NCBI GenBank assembly: GCA_019918135.1
Contig: WBZZ01001088.1
Span: forward strand, 309,501-373,500
DNA: 64,000 bases
Source of the DNA: Paulinella micropora
Taxonomy: Eukaryota; Cercozoa; Imbricatea; Euglyphida; Paulinellidae
Direction: 5' to 3'
In this document: positions 27,412 to 37,892 of the stretch, piece by piece
How positions within the stretch are numbered: the first letter of the stretch is position 1
Layout of the letters: every line of letters starts with the position of its first letter
The notes under the pieces: generated by a model
Told to the model about the DNA's origin: nothing
The model's database searches: none
The model's input: the letters and a program-made list of their open reading frames with translations, nothing else
Position numbers and translations under genes: made by a program

Positions 27412-30096
27412 ATGAGCACAACCAGAATCCCTGGCAATTCATGCCCGGCTGCGCCTAAATTCGTGAAGGGCTTGGCTTACGTGATTCAGGGCGTACAGGA
27501 ATCGTGCCTGCGTGAACCAACTCTTGCTTTCCCCAGCAAGGCCCAGGCCCAAGCGGCGTTAGCGGACGTGGAAAGGCTACTGAACGGGCCCCTGAAACCC
27601 GCCATAGTCGTGTTCGTACAAAAAATCAATTGCGAAGATCACATTACTTTTCCCGGACCCAAAAAACTCGGGGCACGAAAGGTGGATGTGGAGGAAGGCA
27701 CTATTATTTTCCCAGGCACTGCCGGCGTTCCCAACGAAATCGAATACACTTTCATTCCGAGAGGTACCAACGAACCCATCCCAATGAAAGTGCGCCAGAC
27801 CAAGAAGCCTGTGGATAAGGAGCACGATGATATTCGAATGATCGAACAGCTACAGCCGTATGTTCGGGCCCGAGCTGATAGTGTAGCTATGAAAATTGCC
27901 GACCTGTGGTACACAAAGGTCCAAGCCGAGGGCGCAAAGAAGAAGATGCAAGTGTGTGTGCCTGGAAAAGGTAACACTTGTGCGTCCGCCGTTTGGCTGA
28001 CGGGCCAGAGCCAATATTTTCCGCACAGTTCAGCGATCATGGACGAATCTGACTACAACCTGATTAAGAACGGCGGTGAAAGCCTGCTCGACGTTTTCAA
28101 GAAACTGGGCATTAGCGAGGTGGTGCTAGCGGGGCTGGCCCCTAGCAAGGATTTATTGCACACGGCCGCCGACTTAGCAATGCAGGGCTTCAAGGTTTCC
28201 GTCTTGCAAAGTGCAACATCGTGCAAACTACCGGTGGTCTCGTACAAACGGGCCTTTGGCCACACGTTGGAAGCACATGATTATGCCATCAATAGCAAAA
28301 GCCCGTATTATCGCGCGCAGTTCGCGGATTCGCTCAGAATTCGGGTCTTCCCTACTTGGAACAGCTTCACTTCGGAATATGCGGAACAAGTAGCTTTCAA
28401 GACGCCACCGGGTGGCAAAGTCCGCAACAACTCCCAGACCTCAGACCTAGAATTTGAATTGTATAATGTTTCTCTGCCGATCGGGCGATCGACCTGGGCC
28501 AAGCTGCGCGGAAATGCGCAAGAGGCTCAACAGGCCTACGCTGACAACATTCCGAAGCCTGTTGAGGGCAAGAAAGAGGGCACAGAATTGGAGCAACTGC
28601 TCCAGAGGGCGAATACCGACAAAAGTACGAGATTTGTGTCAGACAAGTACGTGGTAATACGCAACGAAGGTTCGCCACCTCACGTAGAAATTTTGGGAGC
28701 AGATAAATTCTTGTCTCGATCCGTGCGTTGGGCATCGGTGCAACTCGATGAGGAATTCAGTGAGTGTGAATTTGTGTCGGCTATCTTTTGTGTCAGACCC
28801 CAGGCGTTTGGCTTCATCATGGACTCCGACGAAAGCACTATGCAACTGATAAAGGAAATGCTGGACTTCCGAGATTCGGTTGCCATAACCATGCTCCTGG
28901 CGCTGCTGGAACAGATAAAAGGCATGATACACCCGGGTGAGCCAACAACGGCACCCACGCCAACACAAGAAGAATCAACGCCAACAAAATCAGACAAGTG
29001 GCCGGACCCTACTAAAAGCCAACAGAATCTTTATAGGACCAATGGGAAGGTTATCGTATATCCTACAAACCCCAACGGTGAGGCCTCTACTGAACCAGGA
29101 AAAGCTAATCCACGAGCGCAACGTGCAATCAAATCAAACGCCCAAACACCTGGAAAAAACACAACCAAACATTCAGACTCGGTACAAATGTATCTTTCGC
29201 AATTGTACGTAGCATTATTCTTAGTGTACCAGGAAGCTCTCTTTCTTTACCAGGAAGCAGATGAAAAGGGCCAGCCGAAAAGCCAAGGAAAATGTTTAGC
29301 AGAGCTGGGCTTCGGGTGGGGGAGCTATACCAAGCCTGTTGGCAAAGATGCCAGAAAAGATACAGATGTCTACAGCAAGGTCAGCAACTTCTGCGCCTAT
29401 CAGAGGTGGTATTGGCAAGATAATGGCCGGAACAAGTTAGGCGAACTCTACGACAAATTCCCCCCGGAGCGTCTGGCAAAAATGGGATATGACATAAAGA
29501 ACGAGTTTGAAAAGGTGGCAGGCGATAGATTTGAGGTACTCTTGGAAGCATTTGATTATTGGACAAAATATAAAACCGTAGCAAGCCTAGGCGATGGAGA
29601 TCTGTATTTCACTGCTACCTACGACAAGGAGTACATCTGTCTGGATGACGTGTTCGCCTACCTGCGCGCAAAGAAGGAGCACGAACAAAAGCACCCGCAG
29701 TGCGTCTCTCGTTCCCCATCCCGCGGAATCCAGCAGGAGTTCATTGCGTACGCTAAGTCGAAAGTACAACCATACGCTCCTGAGGGCGCCAAGTTGAGTT
29801 ATGTTACAGTGTACCCGGCGCCCCGTAGCGCCGAGGAGCTACAGCCCGGGCTGTTCCATGTCATGGCCAAGGAGGTGCCGGTGGATCCGACGACGCAGAG
29901 CGAACTGAGCAGTGAACCCGCGCACATCGCTTTAATGTTGATGCCAAGCAACTCCTACTATGACACCCAAGATTACGCCAAGTTATTGCCATTCCAGGTC
30001 CACGCGGTCGCACCTTTCGCTTATATGCAGGGCGGCCAATTTGTGCCGTTGCACACGCCCGGCAATCCGTGCGTCTTGGTAGCGCGCCAAGCTTAA
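27412..30096 (+). CDS. Long protein with catalytically degenerate isochorismatase-like domain
   Basis: 894 residues from the ATG at 27412. Residues about 60-265 follow the isochorismatase/nicotinamidase fold: strand PAIVVFVQKINCED where the family has VVDxQNDF, a PGTAG turn, SLLDVFKKLGISEVVLAGLA, and DLAMQGFKVSVLQSA. In active enzymes the nucleophilic Cys sits in GLATDxCV; here the same place reads GLAPSKDLL with Asp247, and the first catalytic Asp is Phe. The domain is thus probably a binding module or pseudoenzyme. The remaining 600 residues are unidentified, include a Thr/Pro/Lys-rich linker (PTTAPTPTQEESTPTKS) and a globular end. Base composition is visibly less GC-rich than neighbouring genes, suggesting different expression or a later arrival. 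Confidence 0.6.
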   Translation: MSTTRIPGNSCPAAPKFVKGLAYVIQGVQESCLREPTLAFPSKAQAQAALADVERLLNGPLKPAIVVFVQKINCEDHITFPGPKKLGARKVDVEEGTIIFPGTAGVPNEIEYTFIPRGTNEPIPMKVRQTKKPVDKEHDDIRMIEQLQPYVRARADSVAMKIADLWYTKVQAEGAKKKMQVCVPGKGNTCASAVWLTGQSQYFPHSSAIMDESDYNLIKNGGESLLDVFKKLGISEVVLAGLAPSKDLLHTAADLAMQGFKVSVLQSATSCKLPVVSYKRAFGHTLEAHDYAINSKSPYYRAQFADSLRIRVFPTWNSFTSEYAEQVAFKTPPGGKVRNNSQTSDLEFELYNVSLPIGRSTWAKLRGNAQEAQQAYADNIPKPVEGKKEGTELEQLLQRANTDKSTRFVSDKYVVIRNEGSPPHVEILGADKFLSRSVRWASVQLDEEFSECEFVSAIFCVRPQAFGFIMDSDESTMQLIKEMLDFRDSVAITMLLALLEQIKGMIHPGEPTTAPTPTQEESTPTKSDKWPDPTKSQQNLYRTNGKVIVYPTNPNGEASTEPGKANPRAQRAIKSNAQTPGKNTTKHSDSVQMYLSQLYVALFLVYQEALFLYQEADEKGQPKSQGKCLAELGFGWGSYTKPVGKDARKDTDVYSKVSNFCAYQRWYWQDNGRNKLGELYDKFPPERLAKMGYDIKNEFEKVAGDRFEVLLEAFDYWTKYKTVASLGDGDLYFTATYDKEYICLDDVFAYLRAKKEHEQKHPQCVSRSPSRGIQQEFIAYAKSKVQPYAPEGAKLSYVTVYPAPRSAEELQPGLFHVMAKEVPVDPTTQSELSSEPAHIALMLMPSNSYYDTQDYAKLLPFQVHAVAPFAYMQGGQFVPLHTPGNPCVLVARQA

Positions 30097-30442
30097 AAAA
30101 AAAGTCGCCAGGCCCAAAAACCCCCTCAACCGACGAGCAGCAGGCTAAAAAGTAAAAATCAAGTCCCCTTTTTTTTGGGGGGAGGTTTTGGCACTGTCGC
30201 TAGAGAGAGATAGCTGTGGTGACCGGAGAAAAAAAAAGCAGAAGCTCTCAGAAAGAGAGAAAAGTCGTCGTTTTTGAATTTTTTTTTAATTAAAAAAAAT
30301 ACCGCTTAATTTTCCATTCGCCGTGCCTCGTTCGTGCAAAAAAAAAACAGGGACTAACGACATGAAGAAAAAAAGGAAGCCTTTAACAAAAACTGTACAG
30401 CCAGGGATCTGCTTTTTTTTTTGGGCCCTGTTTTGAAATCTG
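30097..30442. other. AT-rich spacer between convergent genes
   Basis: Spacer with A and T homopolymers and an AT-rich near-palindrome TTTTTTTTAATTAAAAAAAA at about 30281; probably 3' ends of the two converging genes. No gene seen. Confidence 0.5.
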
Positions 30443-30706
30443 TCACGGGTTAGCGGGCGCGGAATCGAGCACGACCGCACGCAGCGCAATTGCCTGTGCC
30501 TCCAGCCCGGACATGCGCGCTTCCAGCATCTGCAGGCGCCTGAGCGTTTCTTGTTCGAACCAGTTCAACGACACGACCTGCGCCTGGCACTGCTGCGCTA
30601 ACAGTGCATTGACGTTAGCTTGTGTCTCTACGAAGGCCTGCAGGTCCGAAACCGACGCCGCCGTTTTGTGAGATGTGTGCTGAGTACCAGCGGTCGCGTG
30701 CTGCAT
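30443..30706 (-). CDS. Small coiled-coil protein
   Basis: 87 residues from the ATG at 30706. A polar start (MQHATAGTQHTSHKT) is followed by a continuous amphipathic helix (VSDLQAFVETQANVNALLAQ, then ETLRRLQMLEARMSGLEAQA), a good coiled coil. It resembles in plan the protein at 14533. The open frame continues upstream through a low-complexity Lys-rich stretch with no ATG. Function unknown, perhaps an oligomeric virion or scaffold part. Confidence 0.55.
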   Translation of the reverse strand: MQHATAGTQHTSHKTAASVSDLQAFVETQANVNALLAQQCQAQVVSLNWFEQETLRRLQMLEARMSGLEAQAIALRAVVLDSAPANP

Positions 30707-31644
30707 TACCCCGAAGCTGTCAGGGAAGGAATAGTCACACACGCGATAAAGTCTCTGGTTCTTTTTTTTATTTTTTTGGTTTGCCAAGATTTTACCTGTT
30801 ACTTGCTTTTTTTTGAGGAGGTGGGTGGCAAGTTTGAAAAAAGCCCTGGAGAGTTCTACCTAGACACACCAAAAACCAAGAGGGTAGAGGGGCCGGGAAA
30901 AAAAACCGATAGATCTAAAAAAAAAGTGGTTAGTTTAGATTTTTTTTCTGGTGCTGCACGGGAAGGCGGGACAAAAAAAGAGAATTTAAAAAAAAAAAAA
31001 AAGGTAGGCCAAGGTGCGTCTTTCTCCCTTCCTTTCTCAACCAGGCCAAGAATCTAAAATTTTTAGAGGGGGGTGACGGGGAGGAGACGAGAAAAAAGGT
31101 AGGCCAAAGAAAGGAGAGCGAGAGGGAAAAGGGGAAGAAGAAAGGGCAGGAAAGGGGGGGGGGGGGGGGTCGAGCACGGGGAACTCAGCCGTCGGACGGC
31201 TTCTTGTTATCGTTTGCCTCTTTTTTTTTTTTTTTGTGCAGAGAGTGGCGAGGGGCAAAATTTTCTTGGCTGCCTAAAAAAATTACTGTCCTTTTCTGCG
31301 TTGGTAACAGATAAGATACTTGTGCTGGGGAGAGGAGAAACGGCTCCCCAAAAAGAAAACGAGAAGAAGAAGGCGGTAGGGCCGCGCGGGCTACAACAGC
31401 CAGGAGTGGCCCTCCTCCCCCCTCCTTGGCGGATTGGGTGTTTTACACCAACAAAAGAGGGTGAGGGGGCCGGTTCCTTTGCCTGCAGAAGATAAAAAAA
31501 AAGCAACCACCGCGCGGGGCGGGAGGGTTATTTTTTTTTGCGGGCCTCCCTCTCTTTCTCACAAAAAAGACGGCGGCCCGCCACGACTTTTTCCTCGTAT
31601 TTTGTTTCCTGCCCTTGTCAAGCTTCCCCTTCCTTCTCCGTAGC
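30707..31644. other. Long AT- and purine-rich spacer
   Basis: More than 900 bases of A-runs, a G14-like run near 31157 and T-runs; no gene accepted. It lies between divergent genes and should contain both promoters. Confidence 0.5.
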
Positions 31645-32895
31645 ATGCAGGCGTGGTGGGACAAGATGTCTTCGCCGCTGCGGGTTAGGCCCGGGTGTGA
31701 GTTATGGCTCAACCGGCCACAAACGCTAGAGCTGCTAGACATGCTGGCGGCCTCGACGGAGCTAGGCGCCGGCTCGTACGGCACCGTATTTGGCCAGCGG
31801 GGCTGTGGCATCGTGGTCAAGCTGACGTTCGATCCCGAGGGAGAGCAACAGAGTGGCCTGTTGATCGGGGCGCAGCACCGCGTCGGCTGCCAACTGCTGT
31901 GCAAGCTGGGCCTGCACGCCACGACGTTGCTCAGCTACAACTGCCGGCAGGAAGACCTACGGGCGGCCGTCGCGCGCACGCGCATGCACTTCAAACGCTA
32001 CGAAGACGATTTCGCCCGCCGGAACGGCTTCTCGGCGCTGGTGTTGGAAAGGCTGGATACCGACCTACAGAAGTTCTTGGGGCAGCCCCCGCCTGGGCTG
32101 ACGAGCGCGGACCTGTGCACGCGGGTGCTGGAGCCCATCCTCGGGCACCTCAGGGCCCTGAACAAGTTAGGGTGGTTCTTCCACGACACCAAGCCCTCCA
32201 ACATCTTGCTGGACGTGAACGAACAACACGTCGTGAACAGAGTGCTGCTAGGTGATCTAGACATGGGCTGTCTGTCCAGGCTGGAACCGCGCCCCGAGCA
32301 CGGGGACGCGCTGGTAGCCTACGTGGCGTCGGTCAGCCCCGACGCGCTGGCGGCGGCGACGGTCCAGCTCAGGGGCTGGGACGCCGGCAGGTTCTGGGCG
32401 GCCTGGCACGTCGCGGTCAGACATTTCATCGAGGGGCTGGGCAGTGAGGGCGGGCGCTACTGGCGCCTGTACGCCTTAGCAGAACTGGGCCTGCCGGAAC
32501 GGGCTATCCTGTGCGAGCTCGAGCGCGAGTCAGAGAGCAGTTTTACCGGCACTGATACGCACAGGCTGAGATTTGTGCTTAATCTGGGCCACCCCGGGCG
32601 GGAACAGGAGTTATTCGCGCACCTGGCCCGCGAGACCAAACAGCCCGCGCGTACCTTGCCCGAGGCCCTGCGCCTGAACGGCACCAAGCGCCTCACGCTG
32701 GGCGTGCTGCGCTGGCTGGTAGCGCGCCGGCGTGGCCCGGTGGACCAGTCGGTCAGAGTGCTGCGGTGGGCGCTCGGGACCGCGCGTTGTAATCAATTGT
32801 TGTACGCGGTCATAGCCGCGCGCCTAGCGGGGCTGACGGGCTGGCCCTTTTCCGCGTCCCCGGCACTCAGCGTGCCGTTGTCGTTAGCTTTCTAG
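31645..32895 (+). CDS. Protein kinase-like protein
   Basis: 416 residues from the ATG at 31645. Clear kinase motifs: glycine loop GAGSYGTVFGQ, VVKLT with the ATP Lys, catalytic loop FHDTKPSNILLD (Asp and Asn kept, Arg replaced) and GDLDMG in the DFG position. The layout is that of a Ser/Thr-type kinase with a reduced N-lobe. The C-terminal 170 residues are unidentified. All catalytic residues seem present, so activity is likely. Substrates unknown; viral kinases often phosphorylate virion or host signalling proteins. Confidence 0.75.
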   Translation: MQAWWDKMSSPLRVRPGCELWLNRPQTLELLDMLAASTELGAGSYGTVFGQRGCGIVVKLTFDPEGEQQSGLLIGAQHRVGCQLLCKLGLHATTLLSYNCRQEDLRAAVARTRMHFKRYEDDFARRNGFSALVLERLDTDLQKFLGQPPPGLTSADLCTRVLEPILGHLRALNKLGWFFHDTKPSNILLDVNEQHVVNRVLLGDLDMGCLSRLEPRPEHGDALVAYVASVSPDALAAATVQLRGWDAGRFWAAWHVAVRHFIEGLGSEGGRYWRLYALAELGLPERAILCELERESESSFTGTDTHRLRFVLNLGHPGREQELFAHLARETKQPARTLPEALRLNGTKRLTLGVLRWLVARRRGPVDQSVRVLRWALGTARCNQLLYAVIAARLAGLTGWPFSASPALSVPLSLAF

Positions 32896-33360
32896 CTGCC
32901 GGCCCGCTCGTCCCCGACCTCTGAAGTCTTGCTACCGCTTACTCGGCTCCCTTTTTTTCTTTTTGGGAGGAACCTGTCTGGTAGCCCTGCTCTCTAGCCG
33001 CCAAAAAACTACAGAATTATCGGAGAAGACAAAAAAAAAACGACAGAATTATCGGAGAAGACAAAAAAAAACGACAGCCACCAACGGGGGGAACGAAAAG
33101 AAAAGAGAAAAGAGAGAGAGGAGGAGGAAGAGCAAAAAAAAAAAAGAAAAAGACGCCCCCCGTTTTTTCTTTCAGTGTATTTTTGTGTTTACCGGCCAAG
33201 AAAGAACCAGCCTGTACTAATTAAAAAAAAAGCAATACCTGAATCCGGCAATTAAGAAAAAAAAAACTCAACAGCAAAAACCTTGTCCCTCTAAAGACCC
33301 TAAAAAAAAGGGAGCGAACGGAGACAAAAGCCCCATCGCTCTGCAAAAAGACAAAAAGAA
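32896..33360. other. Spacer with tandem duplication
   Basis: Holds a duplicated GACAGAATTATCGGAGAAGA unit (about 33008 and 33041) each followed by an A9-10 run, plus a purine-rich tract. No gene seen. Confidence 0.5.
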
Positions 33361-35206
33361 ATGGAGGCCCCGGCACCAACCGGCGCAGAGGCGGTCATCA
33401 ACTTCGCCAAGGCCTGCAGGAAGTTGCATATCCGCGCCGCTGCGTGCAGAGGCTCCAGGTGTGTAGCTCTGTCCGAAATCAGAAAAGACTCGGACAACCT
33501 GTACGAACCTTTTCTCCAGACCCTACGATTTATCTACCGCAACTGGAGCCAGGTCGTACAGCTGTACATCTTGAACTTCGCGCAGCCGGAGCCTTACCCG
33601 GCCTGGTACACGGCCCTGGCCTCAGCCCTCAGCTACTTCGTTTGTCCGTGCGAGGTCAACGCGCGCGACATGCCGTACGTGACCGAGAGCCGGGCGATAG
33701 CGCTGGACCCCAAGCGAGTCCAGGGTTTAACTGCCTTGGCAGTAGAGGTACGGGCGTTTCAGGGCGCGCTGGCCACGAGCGGCACCGTGTTTGGTCTCGT
33801 GGAGGACGTGCTGCAGAATAACGCCCGGGCCCGACAATCGCTGAGGGCCGCGTTGTACGAAACTAGAAATCGCAGGCAGAAGCTGCTGTCGACGACTGGC
33901 AACAATAGCTCGCAGATCAGGGCGCTGCTCCAGGCCGACCTCAAAAAGCCCGCCAGTACCGACAGCACCGCGTGGTCCCCGGTTATGGTGGCGCTGCTAC
34001 AGAAGCTGCTAACGCAGCCACTCAAGAGTTTTAGGTACGGCGAGGATCTCTTCCTTTTGCCCGTGTTTTTTTTAAGGGGCCGGTATTGGCGAAAGTAGAG
34101 AGAAAAAGAGAGAGGGTTCGGGTGAGGTTTCTTTACGGCTGAGAGGGTACCGTGCGTGCGTGTTTAGGTCCAGAACCCAGGGCCCCGCGCCACCGAAGAA
34201 GCAGCGCGGCCTCCAGGGGAGCGCCAACTCCTGCTACGTCCGCGCGCTGATGCAATGCCTGAGCTGCTGCTTTAATGCCCAGGTGGTTCCGCCCGAGGGC
34301 CAGAAGTGCGCCATCGTCGATTGCGTTGCTTGTGCCGTGTTAAGCCTGAGCGATCTGGTCCAGGGCAACGCCACCGAATTCCTGGCAGAGGACGGCGAGC
34401 TGTTCAAGCGCATAGAAAAAGCGGCCTCCCACGTACAAGAACCCGACGACCCGCAACAGGCCCTGCATTTCATCTGGGAGAGCCTGCAAACTCAGTTAGA
34501 GGACAACCAGAGCACCAAGCCTCACACCCAACTGAAGAGAACCAAGGAACTCTGGTTTAGTGGTCAGATCTTGTACCTCTGCGAAAAGTGTAACGAAGTT
34601 CTCTACACAGAAGTCCACACTTGGCCGGCATTGGATAGGCCAGGCTTGAATTGCACCCATCTAAATACCACTTGCATTCAAGGCGATACGCTAGAAACTA
34701 GGCTGACGCTACTCACAACTACACAAGATCTGAAGCATAACGCGGATAATACCGCGTTGCAGCATCGTCAGTATGACAACAAAACGAAGTGTCCCGGCCG
34801 CATTACCAGTGATGCAGGCATGCTCTTCTCGGCCGACAAGAATCCGAGATTCGCGATGATCTGGTTTATTGTCGAGTACGGCAAGAAGCGCACCAACCCT
34901 CCTCTGCAAGAGGTGTTTAAGAGCACCTACGCTTTTAACAAAGGAGATCCAAGCATTAGATCTGTCGAGTTTCGGGTAGTGGCCATGGTGAGATACGTTG
35001 ACGGCCTGATTGGTCACTACACCACGCTGCGCAGAAATACCGCTGGTCACTGGTACCACGCGGATAACACCGAAGTTATGAGACTCGCTGGCTTTGCGGA
35101 GGCCCTCAAGATCGCCACGGGGCCGGGCTCGTGGATACGGATGATCCTCTTGGAGAAAGTAACACCCAAGAAGACCCCCGTCCCTGCTCTGATCAAACCA
35201 AAATAA
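33361..35206 (+). CDS. USP-like deubiquitinase, probably two exons
   Basis: Read as exon 1 (33361-34034) and exon 2 (34168-35206), giving about 570 residues. The second part is a ubiquitin-specific protease (C19) core: Cys box GLQGSANSCYVRALMQCL with Cys247, a CEKC zinc-ribbon half, and the His box IGHYTTLRR (His508) followed by WYHADNTEV. The usual GLxNxGNTCY reads GLQGSANSCY. USPs remove ubiquitin from proteins. Exon 1 adds about 225 mostly helical residues of unknown role. Exon 2 alone has no ATG before the catalytic Cys, while exon 1 starts with a good ATG and the join keeps frame, which is why I treat them as one spliced gene. Without splicing, exon 1 would end at 34098 as a separate protein. 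Confidence 0.65.
34035..34167 (+). other. Candidate spliceosomal intron, 133 bases
   Basis: Begins GTACGG after TTTTAG and ends GTGTTTAG before GTCCAG. The two halves of an AGG codon flank it, so removal keeps the reading frame of the USP-like gene. Introns of this type are known from large eukaryotic DNA viruses. Inferred from sequence only. Confidence 0.55.
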
Positions 35207-35512
35207 GACCCAGGAAAAAAAAAACGCTAGCACAAAAAAAAGGGGGAGTTCGTCGCTGCCTCCTGAAGCGGCGAACAAGACATTAAAAAAAAAAGATAAG
35301 AAGAATTTGCTGTGTGTTCTAACCAAATTTCCTGGCAGTCCCAGCTACCTTTTTTTTTGGTTTTGGGTTAAGGATAAAAAAAAACCCGACTCTCTTTTTT
35401 TTTTGTGTTTGTTGTAAAGCCGGGCAAGAAAAAGAAGAGTGCCTGCTTCTGTACTTTTTTCTAGCCCCAGGAACACGAAAACCACCTACCAAAAAAAAAA
35501 GAACTTCTTTGC
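35207..35512. other. AT-tract spacer
   Basis: About 300 bases of A/T homopolymers between two genes of the same strand; nothing else seen. Confidence 0.5.
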
Positions 35513-36142
35513 ATGCTGGTGCTTTTCTGCTGGGCTTCGCTGGTGTGTGCCGACAGCTCGTACCTCGCGGTCCTCCGGAACTACTCCCGGGGCCAGCTTA
35601 ATCTGACGCACAGCCTCGCGCTACTACCGTCCCAACGCGCTACGGCATTTACGGTCCAGCCCTTTGTCAACTTTCCGGACTGCCCGTTCGTCCGGCTCGC
35701 GGGCGTGATTACACCAGAGTACCACCGGGACACGTTACGGTGGCACTACTCCGGGCCCACGGCACGTGCGGCCCACGCAATACCGTACGAGGGACTCACG
35801 CTGATCAGGAGCCGGGCGTGGCTGCGACGGTCTCGCGGGGAGCGCGCTACCCTGGGCTTCGAGGTCCAGTGCCGGGGGTCCGCGGCCTGTAACGTCCACT
35901 ACACGCCGGTCCTAGTGTGCACGACCGGCTACGCTGTACTCAGGGGTTTGGGCCTGACTGTGCTCTTGACGACCCCGGGCGTGGCCTGGCTGCTGCTGCT
36001 GAGCGCCTGCCGTCCTAAGCATGACTATGCACGTTGTTGTGCCTGGCACCTGTTCGTTTTGTGCCTGAGCTCCGTCTGGCTGATAGCGGCTACCGTCGTT
36101 CTAACGCTGTGGGCACAGAACGACGTCGTGTACCAACTATAA
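35513..36142 (+). CDS. Secreted/membrane glycoprotein-like protein
   Basis: 209 residues from the ATG at 35513. A short signal peptide (MLVLFCWASLVCA) precedes an ectodomain with N-glycosylation-type sites (NYS, NLT) and few Cys, then two hydrophobic segments near the C-terminus (GLGLTVLLTTPGVAWLLLL and LFVLCLSSVWLIAATVVLTL). Topology suggests a small type I or double-spanning envelope protein. No family recognised. Confidence 0.6.
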   Translation: MLVLFCWASLVCADSSYLAVLRNYSRGQLNLTHSLALLPSQRATAFTVQPFVNFPDCPFVRLAGVITPEYHRDTLRWHYSGPTARAAHAIPYEGLTLIRSRAWLRRSRGERATLGFEVQCRGSAACNVHYTPVLVCTTGYAVLRGLGLTVLLTTPGVAWLLLLSACRPKHDYARCCAWHLFVLCLSSVWLIAATVVLTLWAQNDVVYQL

Positions 36143-36542
36143 GCTCCTTTTTTTTGCGGTTCTGTGCTGCATCCTTTTTTTTTCGGTTCTGTATTGCACT
36201 TGTTTTGTTCAGAGTGGGGGGGGAGAGAAAAGGAGCGGCGCGCAAATTTGTTGGACTCCTCCCCCCCTCCCTCCCCTCCAAAAAAGACCTTGTCTGTCCT
36301 GCTAAACTATTTTATTGAAAAAAACCTTGCCCGTTCTAAACTGTTTAGAGCTAGACTATTGTTTTTTTTTAGGAGAGAGAGAGTAGCCAGAAAAAAAGAT
36401 TTAGCGGCTGTAACAAAGGGAGAGGGAAAACGAGCAAACATTTTTTTCTGCGCCTCCTTGCTTCCTTTTTTTGGTGAGGGAGAGACAGCTGGGACCTCTC
36501 CTTTACGGCGAAGAGAAACGAACGAGCCTTTTTGTTTCGTCT
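36143..36542. other. Spacer between convergent genes
   Basis: AT- and CT-rich, with TTTATT at about 36310 (AATAAA on the minus strand) that could serve the minus-strand kinase gene. No gene seen. Confidence 0.5.
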
Positions 36543-37892
36543 TCAGAAATCAGTCCCGCCCCAGTCGACCCAATGCGCGGCTATGCGTACTATGGCTATT
36601 AGAAACTGTTCCATGTCCCTGACCGACAGCTGGTCATTACGCGCTTTTTCCATCACTTCCTTTTCGGTGATCACCAGGTAGTGCCCCGCAAATTTACTGC
36701 TCTTTTTCAGGAAACACGAGCCCTGAAACTTGCCGACCCATGGTATTTGCTCGTCCAGCTCGACGTCCCCGAGAGCGTTTAGGTAGCACGCGGCCGTGAA
36801 GCAGGCCCCCAACACGAACCAAGTATTTTTGTCGCCACCAGACATAACAATGTCAAACCACCATTGGGCGCAGCGCCCGAGCACATCCTGGTGATGGGCG
36901 AGAACGTTTTGCAGGCGACCGAGCAGATGGTTAATAACAGCTTCCGGGAACAACCCCAGGCTGTTGGCTAGCATGCTAATCAAGTTCGAAAAAAGTAGAA
37001 AGGTTTGCCTGTTTTCTTCCGGGAACCTAGCTTCGCGCTGGACACGGACGCAAAACAGCGGTTCCGCGTCGATCAGCATGAGACGCTGGTCGGAGAGACG
37101 GTACGCCACGTTGGCGGGCTTGAAGTCCGCGAAATCTACCCCGGCGTCTACTAACAGTGCCAGTAGTTTGTCGAGGAAGGTTATGATCTGGTTGTTCAAG
37201 CCGGGCAATTGTCTCTTTTCTTTGAGGATCGTCGCCAAGTCCAGATGTGTACCTTCCTTGGTGCCCACGATATAATCCATGATGACATAGACGTTCTGGC
37301 TGGCCCTGTCCGTAGCCAAGCGCTTCGTTGTATCTATCTCTTCGGCGTCCTGACAGATTTGCAGGCAGCCGTAGACCTTAGGCGCCATTCGGCCATGCCT
37401 GTACAAGTAATGTTGCAGCTGGATGAAATCCACTAGGTCGCCGAGCGAAGGGTTTTTCAGATTCGTGAGCTCACTGCTCTTCAGCTTCTTCAGCACCAGA
37501 TTTCCGGTTTTTAGCCACAAGACATCATTACAATCCTTTTTTAGCGGTTTCGAGTCGTGGAATAGCTCTAGGTCTGTTTGGCGGATAGCCACACAGGGCA
37601 GGCCCTGGGGAAAAGCCTGCCTGAGTTGTCGTTCCAGGAGAGTGCCGTCGCGCTGTTTCTTGATTAGGGCCGTCAAATGTTCTGGCCGGGCCGTCTTGTT
37701 GTCTTCCTTCAAGACATAATAGGCAAAGGGCCGCCAGCGCAGGACTTGGCAGTGCAGCTTCCTCAGGTCTAGGTTGGGTTTCTGTTTTATAGTCTGGCAC
37801 TTGGAGCACCGGAAGGTATGTTCCAGGCCGAACTTCTCGATTAAGGTCGCCCGGTGCTCGGCTACTATGATAGCTTTGCTATCGACACTCAT
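36543..37892 (-). CDS. Kinase-like protein with N-terminal CxxC motif, paralog 1
   Basis: 449 residues from the ATG at 37892. An N-terminal CSKC pair precedes LHCQVLRWRPFAYY; the kinase core has GNLVLKKLKSS (ATP Lys region), MAPKVYGC, catalytic loop VDFADFKPANVAYR (His replaced by Phe, Asp and Asn kept) and LMLIDAEP with Asp in the DFG position. It shares its architecture with the gene at 40538: LRWRPF/LRWQPF, QAFPQG/QAFPEG and APxVYGC. The two flank the SNF2 gene in opposite orientation. Zinc binding by the CxxC pair is an inference. Activity is plausible but the missing catalytic-loop His is unusual. Confidence 0.65.
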   Translation of the reverse strand: MSVDSKAIIVAEHRATLIEKFGLEHTFRCSKCQTIKQKPNLDLRKLHCQVLRWRPFAYYVLKEDNKTARPEHLTALIKKQRDGTLLERQLRQAFPQGLPCVAIRQTDLELFHDSKPLKKDCNDVLWLKTGNLVLKKLKSSELTNLKNPSLGDLVDFIQLQHYLYRHGRMAPKVYGCLQICQDAEEIDTTKRLATDRASQNVYVIMDYIVGTKEGTHLDLATILKEKRQLPGLNNQIITFLDKLLALLVDAGVDFADFKPANVAYRLSDQRLMLIDAEPLFCVRVQREARFPEENRQTFLLFSNLISMLANSLGLFPEAVINHLLGRLQNVLAHHQDVLGRCAQWWFDIVMSGGDKNTWFVLGACFTAACYLNALGDVELDEQIPWVGKFQGSCFLKKSSKFAGHYLVITEKEVMEKARNDQLSVRDMEQFLIAIVRIAAHWVDWGGTDF

